64,000 nucleotides of DNA from Microbacterium sp. SORGH_AS_0862 (GTDB lineage: Bacteria; Actinomycetota; Actinomycetes; Actinomycetales; Microbacteriaceae). Made by a program: the position numbers and the translations under genes. Numbering within the stretch: the stretch's first letter is position 1; each line of letters opens with the position of its first letter. Where the stretch lies: NCBI RefSeq assembly GCF_030818795.1, contig NZ_JAUTAY010000001.1, forward strand, positions 310,001 through 374,000, given 5' to 3'. A model generated the notes under the pieces. It was not told the DNA's origin. It was given only the letters and a program-made list of their open reading frames with translations, and searched no databases. Positions 21,658 to 31,885 of the stretch are shown here, piece by piece.

Positions 21658-24129
21658 TCAAGGACGCCGGCCGAGTCGGCCGACGAAGGGCACGGCGCCT
21701 GCGGCGAGCGCGCCGGCGAGCGCGCTCAGCGGCAGGGCGCTCACGAGGGGACCGTTGTCCGGATCATCTGGTGTCGCGCCCGCGGACAGCGCCGCGGCGA
21801 CGGCACCGGTGGCGGCGGGTGCGGCAGCGGCAGGAGCCGTCGCGGAAGCGACGGTGCCGGTGTTCGCTGCGGGCGCTCCGGCGGGAGGCGCTGCTGCCGC
21901 CGGAGCGGCGACGGGGGGCGGAGTCGCGTTCTGGCCGGCCGCCGAGATCGCCGCGGCCGCGACCAGCGCCCGCTCACGCCAGCTCGCCGGAAGAGGCGCG
22001 TAACCCGCGGGCAGCTGACCGAACGCGTCGCCGGGTGTCTGCCCGTCGCGAGCGGCGTACTGGATGAACTGCGCGTAGCTCTGACGGACCGCGCTGGAGA
22101 GGAGCGTCGGATTGGTCGCGGCGTACACCGGCAGGGTGAGCGGGTAGGCCGAAGGAGCCTCACGGACCGCAGCGGATGCCGCATCCAGCGCGTAGACCTG
22201 CGGTTGGCTGGGCGAGGCCGTCATGGCGGCGGCGGCGGCGAGCATCGCCTCCGAGGTGGGACGCACGAACTCGCCCGCCGCGTTTCGCAGCGATGCCGTG
22301 ACGCTCTGATACCGCTCCGCCGAGGAACCGTCGGTCAGGGCGAGCACCTTGCGCTCACCGGTCAGATCGCGCGTCTTGCGCTGCCATTTGGCCGGCACGC
22401 TGATCGGGTCCCACTCCCCCACGTTCAGCCCGTCCCCGCGCAACGCGTTGTAGGCGCCGGCGGCGAGGTCGTTGGTGTACGGACGCCAGGTCACGGTGTT
22501 CAGCGCCTTGTCCGTGCCGCTGTACGCCTCGGCCGGGTCGACCTTCGGGAAGTTGTCGCGCGGAACGGTCATCCCCACGCCGTTGGGATGGATCTCGGGA
22601 TTCGTCGACGCCCACGCGTTGACCCGCATCCCCCACGGGTCGGGCACGCCGGCGAGGAAGTCCCGGGCCTCCGCGTCGGCGACGATGTACTCCCAGACCG
22701 CCCGGGCGTACTCCGAACGTCCCAGCGGCACCATCACGTCTGCGACGGCGGGGCTCACGATCGACTGATCGGCCCACTCCGGGTTGAGCGCACGGAAGTC
22801 AGGATCGAAGAGGAGATTCTGCGGGTTCGCGCCCAGTCCCTGCTTGTCGGAGTTGGTGGGCAGCGCATCGGTGTAGGAGGAGGTGAGCAGCTTCGCGAGG
22901 AGTCGGGGGGTGAGCTTCATCTCGGTGAACGGCTGCCTCGCCATGGCCTGTTCTTCGGGGCCCGCGGAGTCGGAGGGATATCTGTCCACGGCGAAGGTCA
23001 CCGCGACGGACGTGAGGGCGAGCGGTGCGTAGATCAGTCCGTCCGTCTGGCCCTCCGCAGGCCGGAGCGCGTTCGAGGTGAGCGCCAGGGGCGCATCGGC
23101 GGAGGTGTTGGCGCTCGCCGCCGCATCCGCGTCCGTCGTCGTGATCAGCGTGTAGATGTCGCCGCCGTCGGAGCCGCACAGCTGCGGCTGCCACGACGAG
23201 ACGGCATCGGCGATGAGCTCCGTGCCCGCGAGCTGCTGCTCGCCCACACCGATCGCACAGTGGTTGCCGACCGGGAGGAAGTCCAGGCGCACGGCCAACC
23301 GGTGCTTCCACTCGTCCCAGAACAGCGGCGAGTCCCGGTTGTACCCCGGCCCGCGCGGCACGGCCACCAGCCAGCACGAACTGCCGGTCACGGAACCGTC
23401 GGCGGCGGTCTGCGGCGAGCCGCATCCGAGCCCCGGGGACTGCATGACGGTCTGCGTCTCGAAGGTGACCGATCCGGTTCCGTCGGCGGAGGAGCCGGCC
23501 CAGGCGACCTCGTTGGTCGTGTACTGCGTGAAGTACTTGTTCGTGTTCAGGTCGACGCCGGGAACGATCTTGCCGTCGACCACGCGCGCCACGGTGTCGT
23601 TGCGTCCGGTCTCCGGGTTCTTCATCGCGGAGACGAAGGGGATGCCGGTGTACGGCACATCGCCGGTGGTGACCGAGTACTGCTGATCGGCGGGGGCGAT
23701 CGCGTCGACGGAGTCGACGTTGCGGTCACGGCGGGCGCCCTCGGCATTCGTGCCGCCGAACTGGCAGGTCGTGCGATCCGGTGCGAGCACGCCGTTCTCG
23801 AGCGTGTCGCCCCAGCACTGCATGAGCTGCAGGTAGTTCTCTCCGCCGTTCTGGCTGTTGGGCACCGTCGAGGCGACCGCGCCCCGCCACGAGACGCGCA
23901 CCGCCTGCGCCCCCAGGTTCTTCGTCTGCGAGACGCGGAGCTCGAGCGCCGGGAACGGCGCGTTCTGATAGTCGGCGTCCTGCTCGTGCGCCGACACGAT
24001 CACGACGGAGTCGGTCTCCGCCCGTGCGGCGGCTGCACCGATCACGGAGAGGGAGAGCACGGCGGCGAACACGACGACACCCGCCGCTGCTGCGCGCACC
24101 GCCGTGGCGCATCGCCCGAATCGGACCAC
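21658..24129 (-). CDS. Large PstS-related surface protein with C-terminal membrane anchor
   Basis: 823 residues, GTG start with AGGAG upstream. Signal peptide with core AAGVVVFAAVLSLSVIGAAAA. The extracellular region is far longer than PstS; its last third resembles the PstS C-terminal lobe (SYAQFIQYAARDGQ followed by LPAGYAPLP, compare VVCDGQ and LGYSPLP in pstS). An Ala/Pro-rich linker (about 700-785) and a final hydrophobic helix with RLGRRP end anchor it. Four Cys in the N-terminal half could form disulfides. Function unknown; a membrane-tethered receptor or wall protein is inferred from the context between pstS and the smaller PstS-like gene. Confidence 0.75.
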   Translation of the reverse strand: MVRFGRCATAVRAAAAGVVVFAAVLSLSVIGAAAARAETDSVVIVSAHEQDADYQNAPFPALELRVSQTKNLGAQAVRVSWRGAVASTVPNSQNGGENYLQLMQCWGDTLENGVLAPDRTTCQFGGTNAEGARRDRNVDSVDAIAPADQQYSVTTGDVPYTGIPFVSAMKNPETGRNDTVARVVDGKIVPGVDLNTNKYFTQYTTNEVAWAGSSADGTGSVTFETQTVMQSPGLGCGSPQTAADGSVTGSSCWLVAVPRGPGYNRDSPLFWDEWKHRLAVRLDFLPVGNHCAIGVGEQQLAGTELIADAVSSWQPQLCGSDGGDIYTLITTTDADAAASANTSADAPLALTSNALRPAEGQTDGLIYAPLALTSVAVTFAVDRYPSDSAGPEEQAMARQPFTEMKLTPRLLAKLLTSSYTDALPTNSDKQGLGANPQNLLFDPDFRALNPEWADQSIVSPAVADVMVPLGRSEYARAVWEYIVADAEARDFLAGVPDPWGMRVNAWASTNPEIHPNGVGMTVPRDNFPKVDPAEAYSGTDKALNTVTWRPYTNDLAAGAYNALRGDGLNVGEWDPISVPAKWQRKTRDLTGERKVLALTDGSSAERYQSVTASLRNAAGEFVRPTSEAMLAAAAAMTASPSQPQVYALDAASAAVREAPSAYPLTLPVYAATNPTLLSSAVRQSYAQFIQYAARDGQTPGDAFGQLPAGYAPLPASWRERALVAAAAISAAGQNATPPPVAAPAAAAPPAGAPAANTGTVASATAPAAAAPAATGAVAAALSAGATPDDPDNGPLVSALPLSALAGALAAGAVPFVGRLGRRP

Positions 24130-24271
24130 GTCATACTCCTTGGATCTCGCCGCGAAGGCGGCAGTGCTAAAGCTAGGAAGTCGCGACGAATCGGCTCTGT
24201 CGCGGCTGGGAACGGCAGGATCTCGCCGCGGTCGAGTCGTGGTGCGGCCGGTGAACGGCGGGTGACGCGGG

Positions 24272-25741
24272 TCAGCGACGGCGTGCGCGGCGCACGAGGA
24301 GGGGCGGGATCAGGACCGCGACGACGAACAGGATCGTCGCGATCAGCATGCCCACCTGGGACGCCCCGAAGCCCGATGCGGCGAGCGTGAACGGACTCGA
24401 CACGGCGGCAGCCCCGCCCGCGCCGGCGGCGCCCGAGACCAGGTTGCCGTTCGCGTCGTACACGGGCTCGGTCGACGTCGCCGCCGCTGCGGCATCGCCG
24501 GCGGTCGCAGCCGCGGCGCTCCCGGACGCGGCTGCGCCGCCCGCGGAGCCGCCCCCGCCGCCCGCCTGCGCCTCACCGGCGGCACCCTTGTTGTTGCACG
24601 AGTCGGCGTTGAACTCCCCCACCGCCGAGCCGGGGATGCGGGTGATCTGCTGGAAGGCGGCTTTGACGAGGTTCATCGGCAGCGGCGAGTACCCCAACGC
24701 CCCGGCCTGCTTCTGCCCGTCGCAGACCACGTACTTGACGAACTCGCCCAGCGTGTAGCCCTTCTCCGTCGTGAACACGCCGCCGACCGCCGTCGGCACG
24801 ATCATGTAGGAGTAGCTGGACATCGGGTACGCGGACGGATCGGGGTTGCTGTAGACGTCGTTGAGGATCTGGGTCAGGTAGTCGGGTGAGGACTGGTCCT
24901 CGTTGATGCGCGCCAGTCGCAGTGCGATCTCCACGTTCTCCGCCGTGGGTCCCACGAAGTTCCCCGCCGCGTTCTGCACCTGGACGACGGGAAAGCCCAT
25001 GCCCTTGGGGTACGAGTACTCGACATAGGTGATCGAGCCGACCCCGTTGTCATTGCCCACGTAGCCGGAGACGCCGAGCGACCCGCTCTGGCGCTTCGCG
25101 TCGGGCAGCTTGTCCGCCGGGAACTGCGACGTCATGCCCGTGGTCCAGATGCCGGGATACTGCGTCGACATCCATTTGGTGAACTGCGCCGTCGAGCCCG
25201 ATCCGTCCGAACGGACGACCGGCACGATCTTCATGTCCGGCAGTGTGAGCGACGCGTTCAACGCCTGGATGGCGGGGTCGTTCCATCGCGAGATCTGGCC
25301 GGTGAAGATCTTCGTGACCACTTCGCCCGAGAGCTTCAGATCGGTGACCCGCTTGCCGCTGATCACCAGGTTGTACATGAGGGCCGTGCCCCCGGCGACG
25401 ATCGGCAGGTACGCATAGGGACGATCCGACCGCTCGGGGGCGGACCCGTCTTCGGGCGCCGCCTGGAAGGGGATCTCGCTCACCGCGAAGTCCACCGTTC
25501 CCTTGATGAAATCCGCTCGTCCCGCGGAGGAACCCGTGCCCGAGAAGTTGACGGTCATCCCGTAGTTGTTGGCGACGTTGCGCCGCCACTGGTCGAGCGC
25601 GTTCGAGGACCACGTCGAGCCCGACCCGGAGACCACCACGTACGTCGCCGCCGAGGCGGGGACGGAGGTCGCGATCAGCGACGCCGCGACGGCGACGGCT
25701 GCGACGAGGGCCGCGAGGGGGCGACGGGAACGGGCGATCAC
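24272..25741 (-). CDS. pstS: Phosphate ABC transporter substrate-binding protein PstS, membrane-anchored
   Basis: 489 residues, GTG start in a GTGA overlap with pstA. Signal peptide (PLAALVAAVAVAASLIA core, cleavage near ASA). Ligand-binding hallmarks: GSGSTWSSNALDQW, NFSGTGSSAGRADF, DFAVSEIPF, IFTGQISRWNDP, and VVRSDGSGSTAQFTKW, the phosphate-binding SGS loop. Unlike typical PstS lipoproteins it lacks a lipobox; a Gly/Ala linker (about 375-440) and a C-terminal TM (MLIATILFVVAVLIPPLLV) with RRARRR anchor it instead. It would deliver phosphate to PstC/PstA. Confidence 0.92.
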   Translation of the reverse strand: MIARSRRPLAALVAAVAVAASLIATSVPASAATYVVVSGSGSTWSSNALDQWRRNVANNYGMTVNFSGTGSSAGRADFIKGTVDFAVSEIPFQAAPEDGSAPERSDRPYAYLPIVAGGTALMYNLVISGKRVTDLKLSGEVVTKIFTGQISRWNDPAIQALNASLTLPDMKIVPVVRSDGSGSTAQFTKWMSTQYPGIWTTGMTSQFPADKLPDAKRQSGSLGVSGYVGNDNGVGSITYVEYSYPKGMGFPVVQVQNAAGNFVGPTAENVEIALRLARINEDQSSPDYLTQILNDVYSNPDPSAYPMSSYSYMIVPTAVGGVFTTEKGYTLGEFVKYVVCDGQKQAGALGYSPLPMNLVKAAFQQITRIPGSAVGEFNADSCNNKGAAGEAQAGGGGGSAGGAAASGSAAAATAGDAAAAATSTEPVYDANGNLVSGAAGAGGAAAVSSPFTLAASGFGASQVGMLIATILFVVAVLIPPLLVRRARRR

Positions 25742-27010
25742 GGGTTCTCCTGCGTGGGTGTCGTCGCACCGGGCATCGCCGGCGAGTCCGTACGGGTGCG
25801 GTGGGTGATGCGGATGAGGTCGTGCTGCGAGCGGTGCGTCGCGCGACGGCGCTGGCCGTCCGAGAGCACCCCCGCGCCGCGCCCTCCGATGAGACGGGCG
25901 ACGACGAACAGGCTCAGCACCAGCAGGATCAGCACCGCCGCGGTGCCGAAACCTCGGGCGACCATCTGCGGCTCGGGCGATTGGACGAAGGTGAACACCT
26001 GCAGCGGGGAGGGAGATCATCGGCCCGGAGAACGGATTCGTGTTCATCTCCGCCGTCACGCCGGAGGTGAGCAGAACCGGGGAGGTCTCTCCGATCCCGC
26101 GTGCCGTGCCGAGGATGACGGCGGTGGCGAGCCCGGACCGGGAGGTCGGCAGCACGACCGTCCACACCGTTCGCCAGCGCGATGCCCCCAGAGCGTAGGA
26201 GGCTTCACGCAGGTGATGGGGAACGAGACGCAGCACCACGTCGGCGGAGCGGATGACGATCGGCAGCATCATGACCGTGATCGCGACCGCGGCGGCGAAT
26301 CCCGAACGTTCCTTGGTGACGAGCGTGATCAGGGCGGCGTAGACGAACAGGCCCGCCACGATCGACGGCAGAGCCGTCATGGCATCGGAGACGGTGCGCA
26401 CGAAACGTGCGAACGGGCCGCCGATCTCGTTGAGGAAGACGGCGGTGACGATCCCCAGCGGCACCGTGATCGCCAGGGCGATGCCGATCTGGATGAGGGT
26501 GCCCACCACCGCGTGCGCGATTCCGCCCACATCCAGGGGGTCGAGCGGTCCGGCGAAGCGCATGGTCTCGACGAAGAAGTTCGAGTGCGACAGGGCGGGG
26601 ATCCCCCGCCCGACGGTGTACAGCACGACGAACACGAGCGCGGTCAGGACCACGATCCCGGCGGTGGCCATGAGAACGGTGGCCAGACGGTTCGCCACGG
26701 CGAGGCGATCCGCGCGCAGGCCGACCAACACGGCGTACACCGCCACGAAGACGATGTAGGCCACCACGATCCATCCGATGATCCCTGACAGCGGCGCGAT
26801 CCACCCGAACAGCAGGGTCGCGACGCAGATGCCCGCGAGCAGCGCCCCACCCAGATCGAAACCGTCCTCCAGCGCCGCCGCGCCGGGCCTGCGCCGCTCG
26901 GGGCGGGCCCGTCCCGCGGGCGCCGTCGGGATGCGGGTGCGTCCGCCTCCGCGGGAGACCGCATCGGTGGGCGTCTCCCGAAGCCGTTCCTGCGCGTCGA
27001 CGACGCTCAT
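25738..27010 (-). pseudogene. pstA: Phosphate ABC transporter permease PstA with an apparent frameshift
   Basis: About 423 residues if repaired. ATG start overlaps the pstC stop (ATGA). A cytoplasmic Arg-rich N-terminus (1-50) leads to TM helices (about 60-80, 84-104, 118-140) and the permease core with the EAA-like loop (LREASYALGASRWRTVWTVVLP) and GIGETSPVLLT. After MNTNPFSGPMISLP the frame is lost at a run of C residues (plus strand GGGG 26005-26008); one extra base explains it, since deleting it gives LPLQVFTFVQSPEP and the final TM (TAAVLILLVLSLFVVARL). The tail continues to a stop overlapping pstS. Real mutation or sequencing error cannot be told. Confidence 0.85.
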
Positions 27011-28041
27011 CCGTTGCTCTCCGCCCCCGAGCGCGAGCGCGCGACGATCGATGATGCCGTGAAGTTGATCACCAGGGTGATCAGGAACAGCGCGAGTCCC
27101 GCCGCCATGAGCGCGGAGAGTCCGAACTCGCTGGATTCTCCGTAGCGCAGTGCGATCAGCGCAGACACGGAGTTCGTCCCGGTCTTGAGAACCTGCCAGT
27201 TGATCGTGAAGATCGGCGAGATGATCATGTAGACGGCGATGGTCTCGCCCAGAGCGCGGCCGAGTCCCAGCATCGTGCCGCCGATGATGCCGCCGCGTCC
27301 GAAGGGGAGCACGACGGTGCGGATCATCCCCCACCGCGTCGACCCCAGTGCGAGAGCACCTTCGCGCTCCCCGATCGGGGCCTGCGAGAACGCCTCTCGC
27401 ATGATCGACGTCTGCGTCGGCAGCACCATCAGCGCCACCACCATGCCGGCGATGAAGGCCGATGACGTGAAGGCGCTCGCTTCGGTCAGTGATGCTCCAT
27501 CGGAGTCCGTGACGGCGAAGACGGGGATCCATCCGAACGTGGACGAGATCCACTGCGCGACCGGGACGGCGTTCTCCTGCAGGTACTGCACGCCCCACAG
27601 ACCGAAGACGACGCTGGGGACCGCCGCCATGAGGTCGACGATCGTGACCATCGCGCGCTTCACCGGGCTCGGGAGGATCTCACTGATCAGCAGCGCCGTG
27701 CCGAACGCCAGTGGGAAGGAGAGGAGCAGCGCGATGACGGCGATCGTGACGGTGCCGAAGAGGACCGCGGCGATGCCGAAGGAATCGGGCACGCCGTCGC
27801 GCGGGTTCCACTCCTGCACCCAGAGGAAGGACGGCCCCGCCGATGCGAGAGCCTGGCCGCCGCGGGCGGACAGGAACACGCCCACGGCCAGCATGATGGC
27901 GACGGTGACGCCGCCCGCGGCGAAGCACACGGCGCGGAACACGCGATCGGAGAACACCGGCAGCGATCGCAGGGATCGACGAGGCGCGGTGGACGTCTTC
28001 GTCTCGCGTGGCGGGATGATCTCCGTCACGGCGTCGGTCAT
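27007..28041 (-). CDS. pstC: Phosphate ABC transporter permease PstC
   Basis: 344 residues. The ATG at 28041 follows GGAGGA at proper spacing and is preferred over a start 11 codons upstream. Six TM helices are visible, with the periplasmic WVQEWNPRDGVPDSFGI loop characteristic of PstC and a cytoplasmic EAA loop (REGALALGSTRWGMIRTVVLP) followed by GLGRALGETIAV. It forms the membrane channel with PstA. First gene of the pst cluster; 131 bp separate it from the kinase gene upstream. No PhoP-type direct repeats were recognised in that gap. Confidence 0.95.
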   Translation of the reverse strand: MTDAVTEIIPPRETKTSTAPRRSLRSLPVFSDRVFRAVCFAAGGVTVAIMLAVGVFLSARGGQALASAGPSFLWVQEWNPRDGVPDSFGIAAVLFGTVTIAVIALLLSFPLAFGTALLISEILPSPVKRAMVTIVDLMAAVPSVVFGLWGVQYLQENAVPVAQWISSTFGWIPVFAVTDSDGASLTEASAFTSSAFIAGMVVALMVLPTQTSIMREAFSQAPIGEREGALALGSTRWGMIRTVVLPFGRGGIIGGTMLGLGRALGETIAVYMIISPIFTINWQVLKTGTNSVSALIALRYGESSEFGLSALMAAGLALFLITLVINFTASSIVARSRSGAESNG

Positions 28042-28172
28042 GCATTCCTCCGGGTTCTGGACATGCGCGAGCACCCCAGATGCTCAGCCACAGCGTCGCG
28101 GCGGTCGGTGAACGACGGCTGCAGCCGGAGTGTCCGAGACGTGTCGAGCTGATGCTGCGCGCGTGCCGCCGG

Positions 28173-29852
28173 TCACGGCGTGCCGGGTGCGGTCGGCCCG
28201 CCGGTCGCCGTCTCGGTCGGAGCGGGCGTGGCCACGGGACTCGGCGTCGGTGTGACGGGCACGGCGGACGGGATCGTCATCGTGACGATCGATCCGACGA
28301 GTGCGATCTGGTTCGGCGACGGGGAGGTGGCGGTCACGAACGACGCGGATGCCGCATCCTCCTGCCTGGTCGCAACGGCGAATCCCGCGCCCACCAGCGC
28401 CGCCGTCGCCTCCGCGGGCGACAGACCCCTCACATCCGGCACCGCATTGACGCCGCTGGCGATCCGCAGCGCGACGGCCGCGCCATTCGCGCGAGCCGTG
28501 CCCGTCTGCGGATCCGAGCCCAGGACCGTATCGGCGGGCAGGGGCCCGTTCTCGGTCGTGATCGTTCCGGTCACGAGGCCCGCCGCCTCCAGGGCCGTCC
28601 GCGCGTCCGCCAGTGTGCGACCGACGAGCGGGGGCACCTCGCGCCAGACCGGCTCCGCGCTCGGCGACGGTGACGACGCCGGCGACGCCGGTGGCGCAGC
28701 GACCGGAACGGTGGTCGCGGCGCGGGTCGGAACCGCCGAGGGCGCCGATCCCGCTGCGGCCGACAGCGCCACCACACCGACGATCGCCGCGACACCCACG
28801 CCTGCGGCGATCCACGCCGGCCAGGGCGATGCACGAGCACGAAGCTCCGGGACCGGCGGCGGCGCGCCTGGCCCCGCCACCGCATCGGCTGCACGGGAGA
28901 CGGGCGGGACGGGCCGATACGGACGCGTCGCCGCGGTGCGTGCGGGTTCGACCTCGGGACGGACTCGCGTCGCAACGGGCCCGAGCGCCGCCGCGAGCGC
29001 CGTCCTCATCGCCTCGGCATCGGGGAAGCGGTCGTCGGGATCCTTGAGCATCGCGGTGGTGATCACCCGGTCCCAGGCACGCGGGATGCCGCGACGCCGG
29101 GCGGAGGGCACCGGCGGCGGCGCAGCCACGTGGGCGCGTGTGATCGCCGAGACATCGCCGAAGAACGGGTCGGTGCCCGTGAGCGCCACGAAGAGCGTGG
29201 CGCCCGCCTGATAGATGTCGCTCGCCACCTCAACGGGACGGCCGAGCAGCTGCTCGGGGGCGGCGTAGGCGACGGTGGCGACGACGCCGTCACCGATGCC
29301 GGAGCCGCTGAGGAGGGCATCCGTCCCGCGTGTGGTGCGACCCGCGACGTCCGCAAGGCCGAAATCGAGCAGACGCACGCTCGCGGCCAGCGCTTCGCGG
29401 TCTGCGATGGCCTCCGGATCGAACATCACGTTCTGGGGCGAGACGTCCCGGTGCACGACGCCGACGGCGTGCAGCGCGTCGAGCGCCTGGAGCAGGCTGT
29501 CGGCGAGCACGGCGACAGCCCCCGACGGCACGGCGGAATTCGCACGCACGTAGTCGGCCAGCGTGACGCCGGCGACGAGCTCCAGCGCGATCCACACCAC
29601 GGGAGGATCCAGTTCGGCGACGCCCGAGTCGTGGATCTCGACGAGCGCGGGGTGGTTCGCGGATTGCGCGGCGCGCACCTCCTCGAAGAACGCCGCCCGC
29701 ATCGGCGCATCGGCGGCGAGATGCGGATGCAGCAGCTTGAGCGCCACTTCGTGTCCACGGCGCGTGTCGAACGCACGGTAGACGGCCGCCGTGCCTCCGC
29801 TGCCCAGCAGCTCGCGCAGCCGGAAGCGCTCTGCCACAAGCCGTCCGGTCAC
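28173..29852 (-). CDS. PASTA-domain Ser/Thr protein kinase
   Basis: 559 residues, GTG start in a GTGA overlap with the upstream gene. The kinase domain (about 8-275) has the Gly loop LLGSGGTAAVYRA, catalytic Lys39 (VALKLL), HRD (134-136), DFG (163-165) and the APE motif (YAAPEQLLG), so it should be active. A Pro-rich cytoplasmic linker, one TM helix (about 352-374) and two extracellular PASTA repeats follow (WREVPPLVGRTLADARTALE.. and VNAVPDVRGLSPAEATAAL). PASTA kinases sense wall fragments and control growth and division. This one has only two PASTA units and is not in the usual pbpA/rodA cluster. It lies upstream of pst. Confidence 0.9.
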   Translation of the reverse strand: MTGRLVAERFRLRELLGSGGTAAVYRAFDTRRGHEVALKLLHPHLAADAPMRAAFFEEVRAAQSANHPALVEIHDSGVAELDPPVVWIALELVAGVTLADYVRANSAVPSGAVAVLADSLLQALDALHAVGVVHRDVSPQNVMFDPEAIADREALAASVRLLDFGLADVAGRTTRGTDALLSGSGIGDGVVATVAYAAPEQLLGRPVEVASDIYQAGATLFVALTGTDPFFGDVSAITRAHVAAPPPVPSARRRGIPRAWDRVITTAMLKDPDDRFPDAEAMRTALAAALGPVATRVRPEVEPARTAATRPYRPVPPVSRAADAVAGPGAPPPVPELRARASPWPAWIAAGVGVAAIVGVVALSAAAGSAPSAVPTRAATTVPVAAPPASPASSPSPSAEPVWREVPPLVGRTLADARTALEAAGLVTGTITTENGPLPADTVLGSDPQTGTARANGAAVALRIASGVNAVPDVRGLSPAEATAALVGAGFAVATRQEDAASASFVTATSPSPNQIALVGSIVTMTIPSAVPVTPTPSPVATPAPTETATGGPTAPGTP

Positions 29853-30325
29853 GGCACGTACTCGCCCGCCGCGCTCGTCGCGACCGTCCCCTTCTCCGCC
29901 GTCTGCATCCCCTGCAGCAGCCGCACCGCGAGCGCTCCCGCATTTCGCGCGACGGAACGGTTCTCGTACCGTCGCGCACCGATCATGACGATCTCGTCCT
30001 CCAGCACCGCGAACCATCCCGTCGTGCGCAGTCCCGTCTCCGCAGACGCCGAGACGATCAGCTGATCGGCAGCCCGGACGATGCGGCGGATGTCCTCACG
30101 GATCACCGCCTCGGATGCCGCGAAACGCGTCCCGCGCCCCAGTTCTCGGTGGTTCTCGGTCAGCAGCCGCCAGCCGCTGACCGCCTCGCCGACGCCCTCC
30201 TCGAAACGCGCGACGCGGTAGCGGTCCCCGTGCATGGCCACGGCGTCGTCGACCGCGCGCATCCAGTCGGCGGCGGACCGGTGGGACCGCGCGGGGAATC
30301 GTGCGTACAGGAAGTGCGCGGGCAT
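29849..30325 (-). CDS. Conserved hypothetical protein upstream of the PASTA kinase
   Basis: 158 residues, ATG preceded by TAGGAGA. The sequence is soluble, with alternating helices and strands: YARFPARSHRSAADWMRAVDD, VSGWRLLTENHREL, RTTGWFAVLEDEIVMIGARRYENRSVARN. No signal peptide, TM segment or known motif. I do not recognise a family. GTGA coupling with the kinase suggests a kinase substrate or regulator, which is inference. The 120 bp between it and argH contain only a weak dyad (CCGCCG..CGGCGG). Confidence 0.65.
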   Translation of the reverse strand: MPAHFLYARFPARSHRSAADWMRAVDDAVAMHGDRYRVARFEEGVGEAVSGWRLLTENHRELGRGTRFAASEAVIREDIRRIVRAADQLIVSASAETGLRTTGWFAVLEDEIVMIGARRYENRSVARNAGALAVRLLQGMQTAEKGTVATSAAGEYVP

Positions 30326-30445
30326 CGTCGTCTCCTACGGGCTCTCCTGGCGAGAGCGCGTGGGAAGCGTGACGTGATGAGGTCGACGTCCGGCATCCGC
30401 CGGATGAACGGCGGACGACGAGCGGGCGGTGAAGGGGTTACGCGC

Positions 30446-31885
<1,440 letters not shown>

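Noticed and set aside
24272..27598. 1108-codon minus-strand frame reading through pstA into pstS
   Set aside because: An artefact of the apparent frameshift in pstA; the join region has no homology and PstS has its own start and signal peptide.
15489..28041. Classical LPxTG/sortase cluster
   Set aside because: No LPxTG motif was found in the surface proteins, and the sortase-like protein lacks its catalytic residues.
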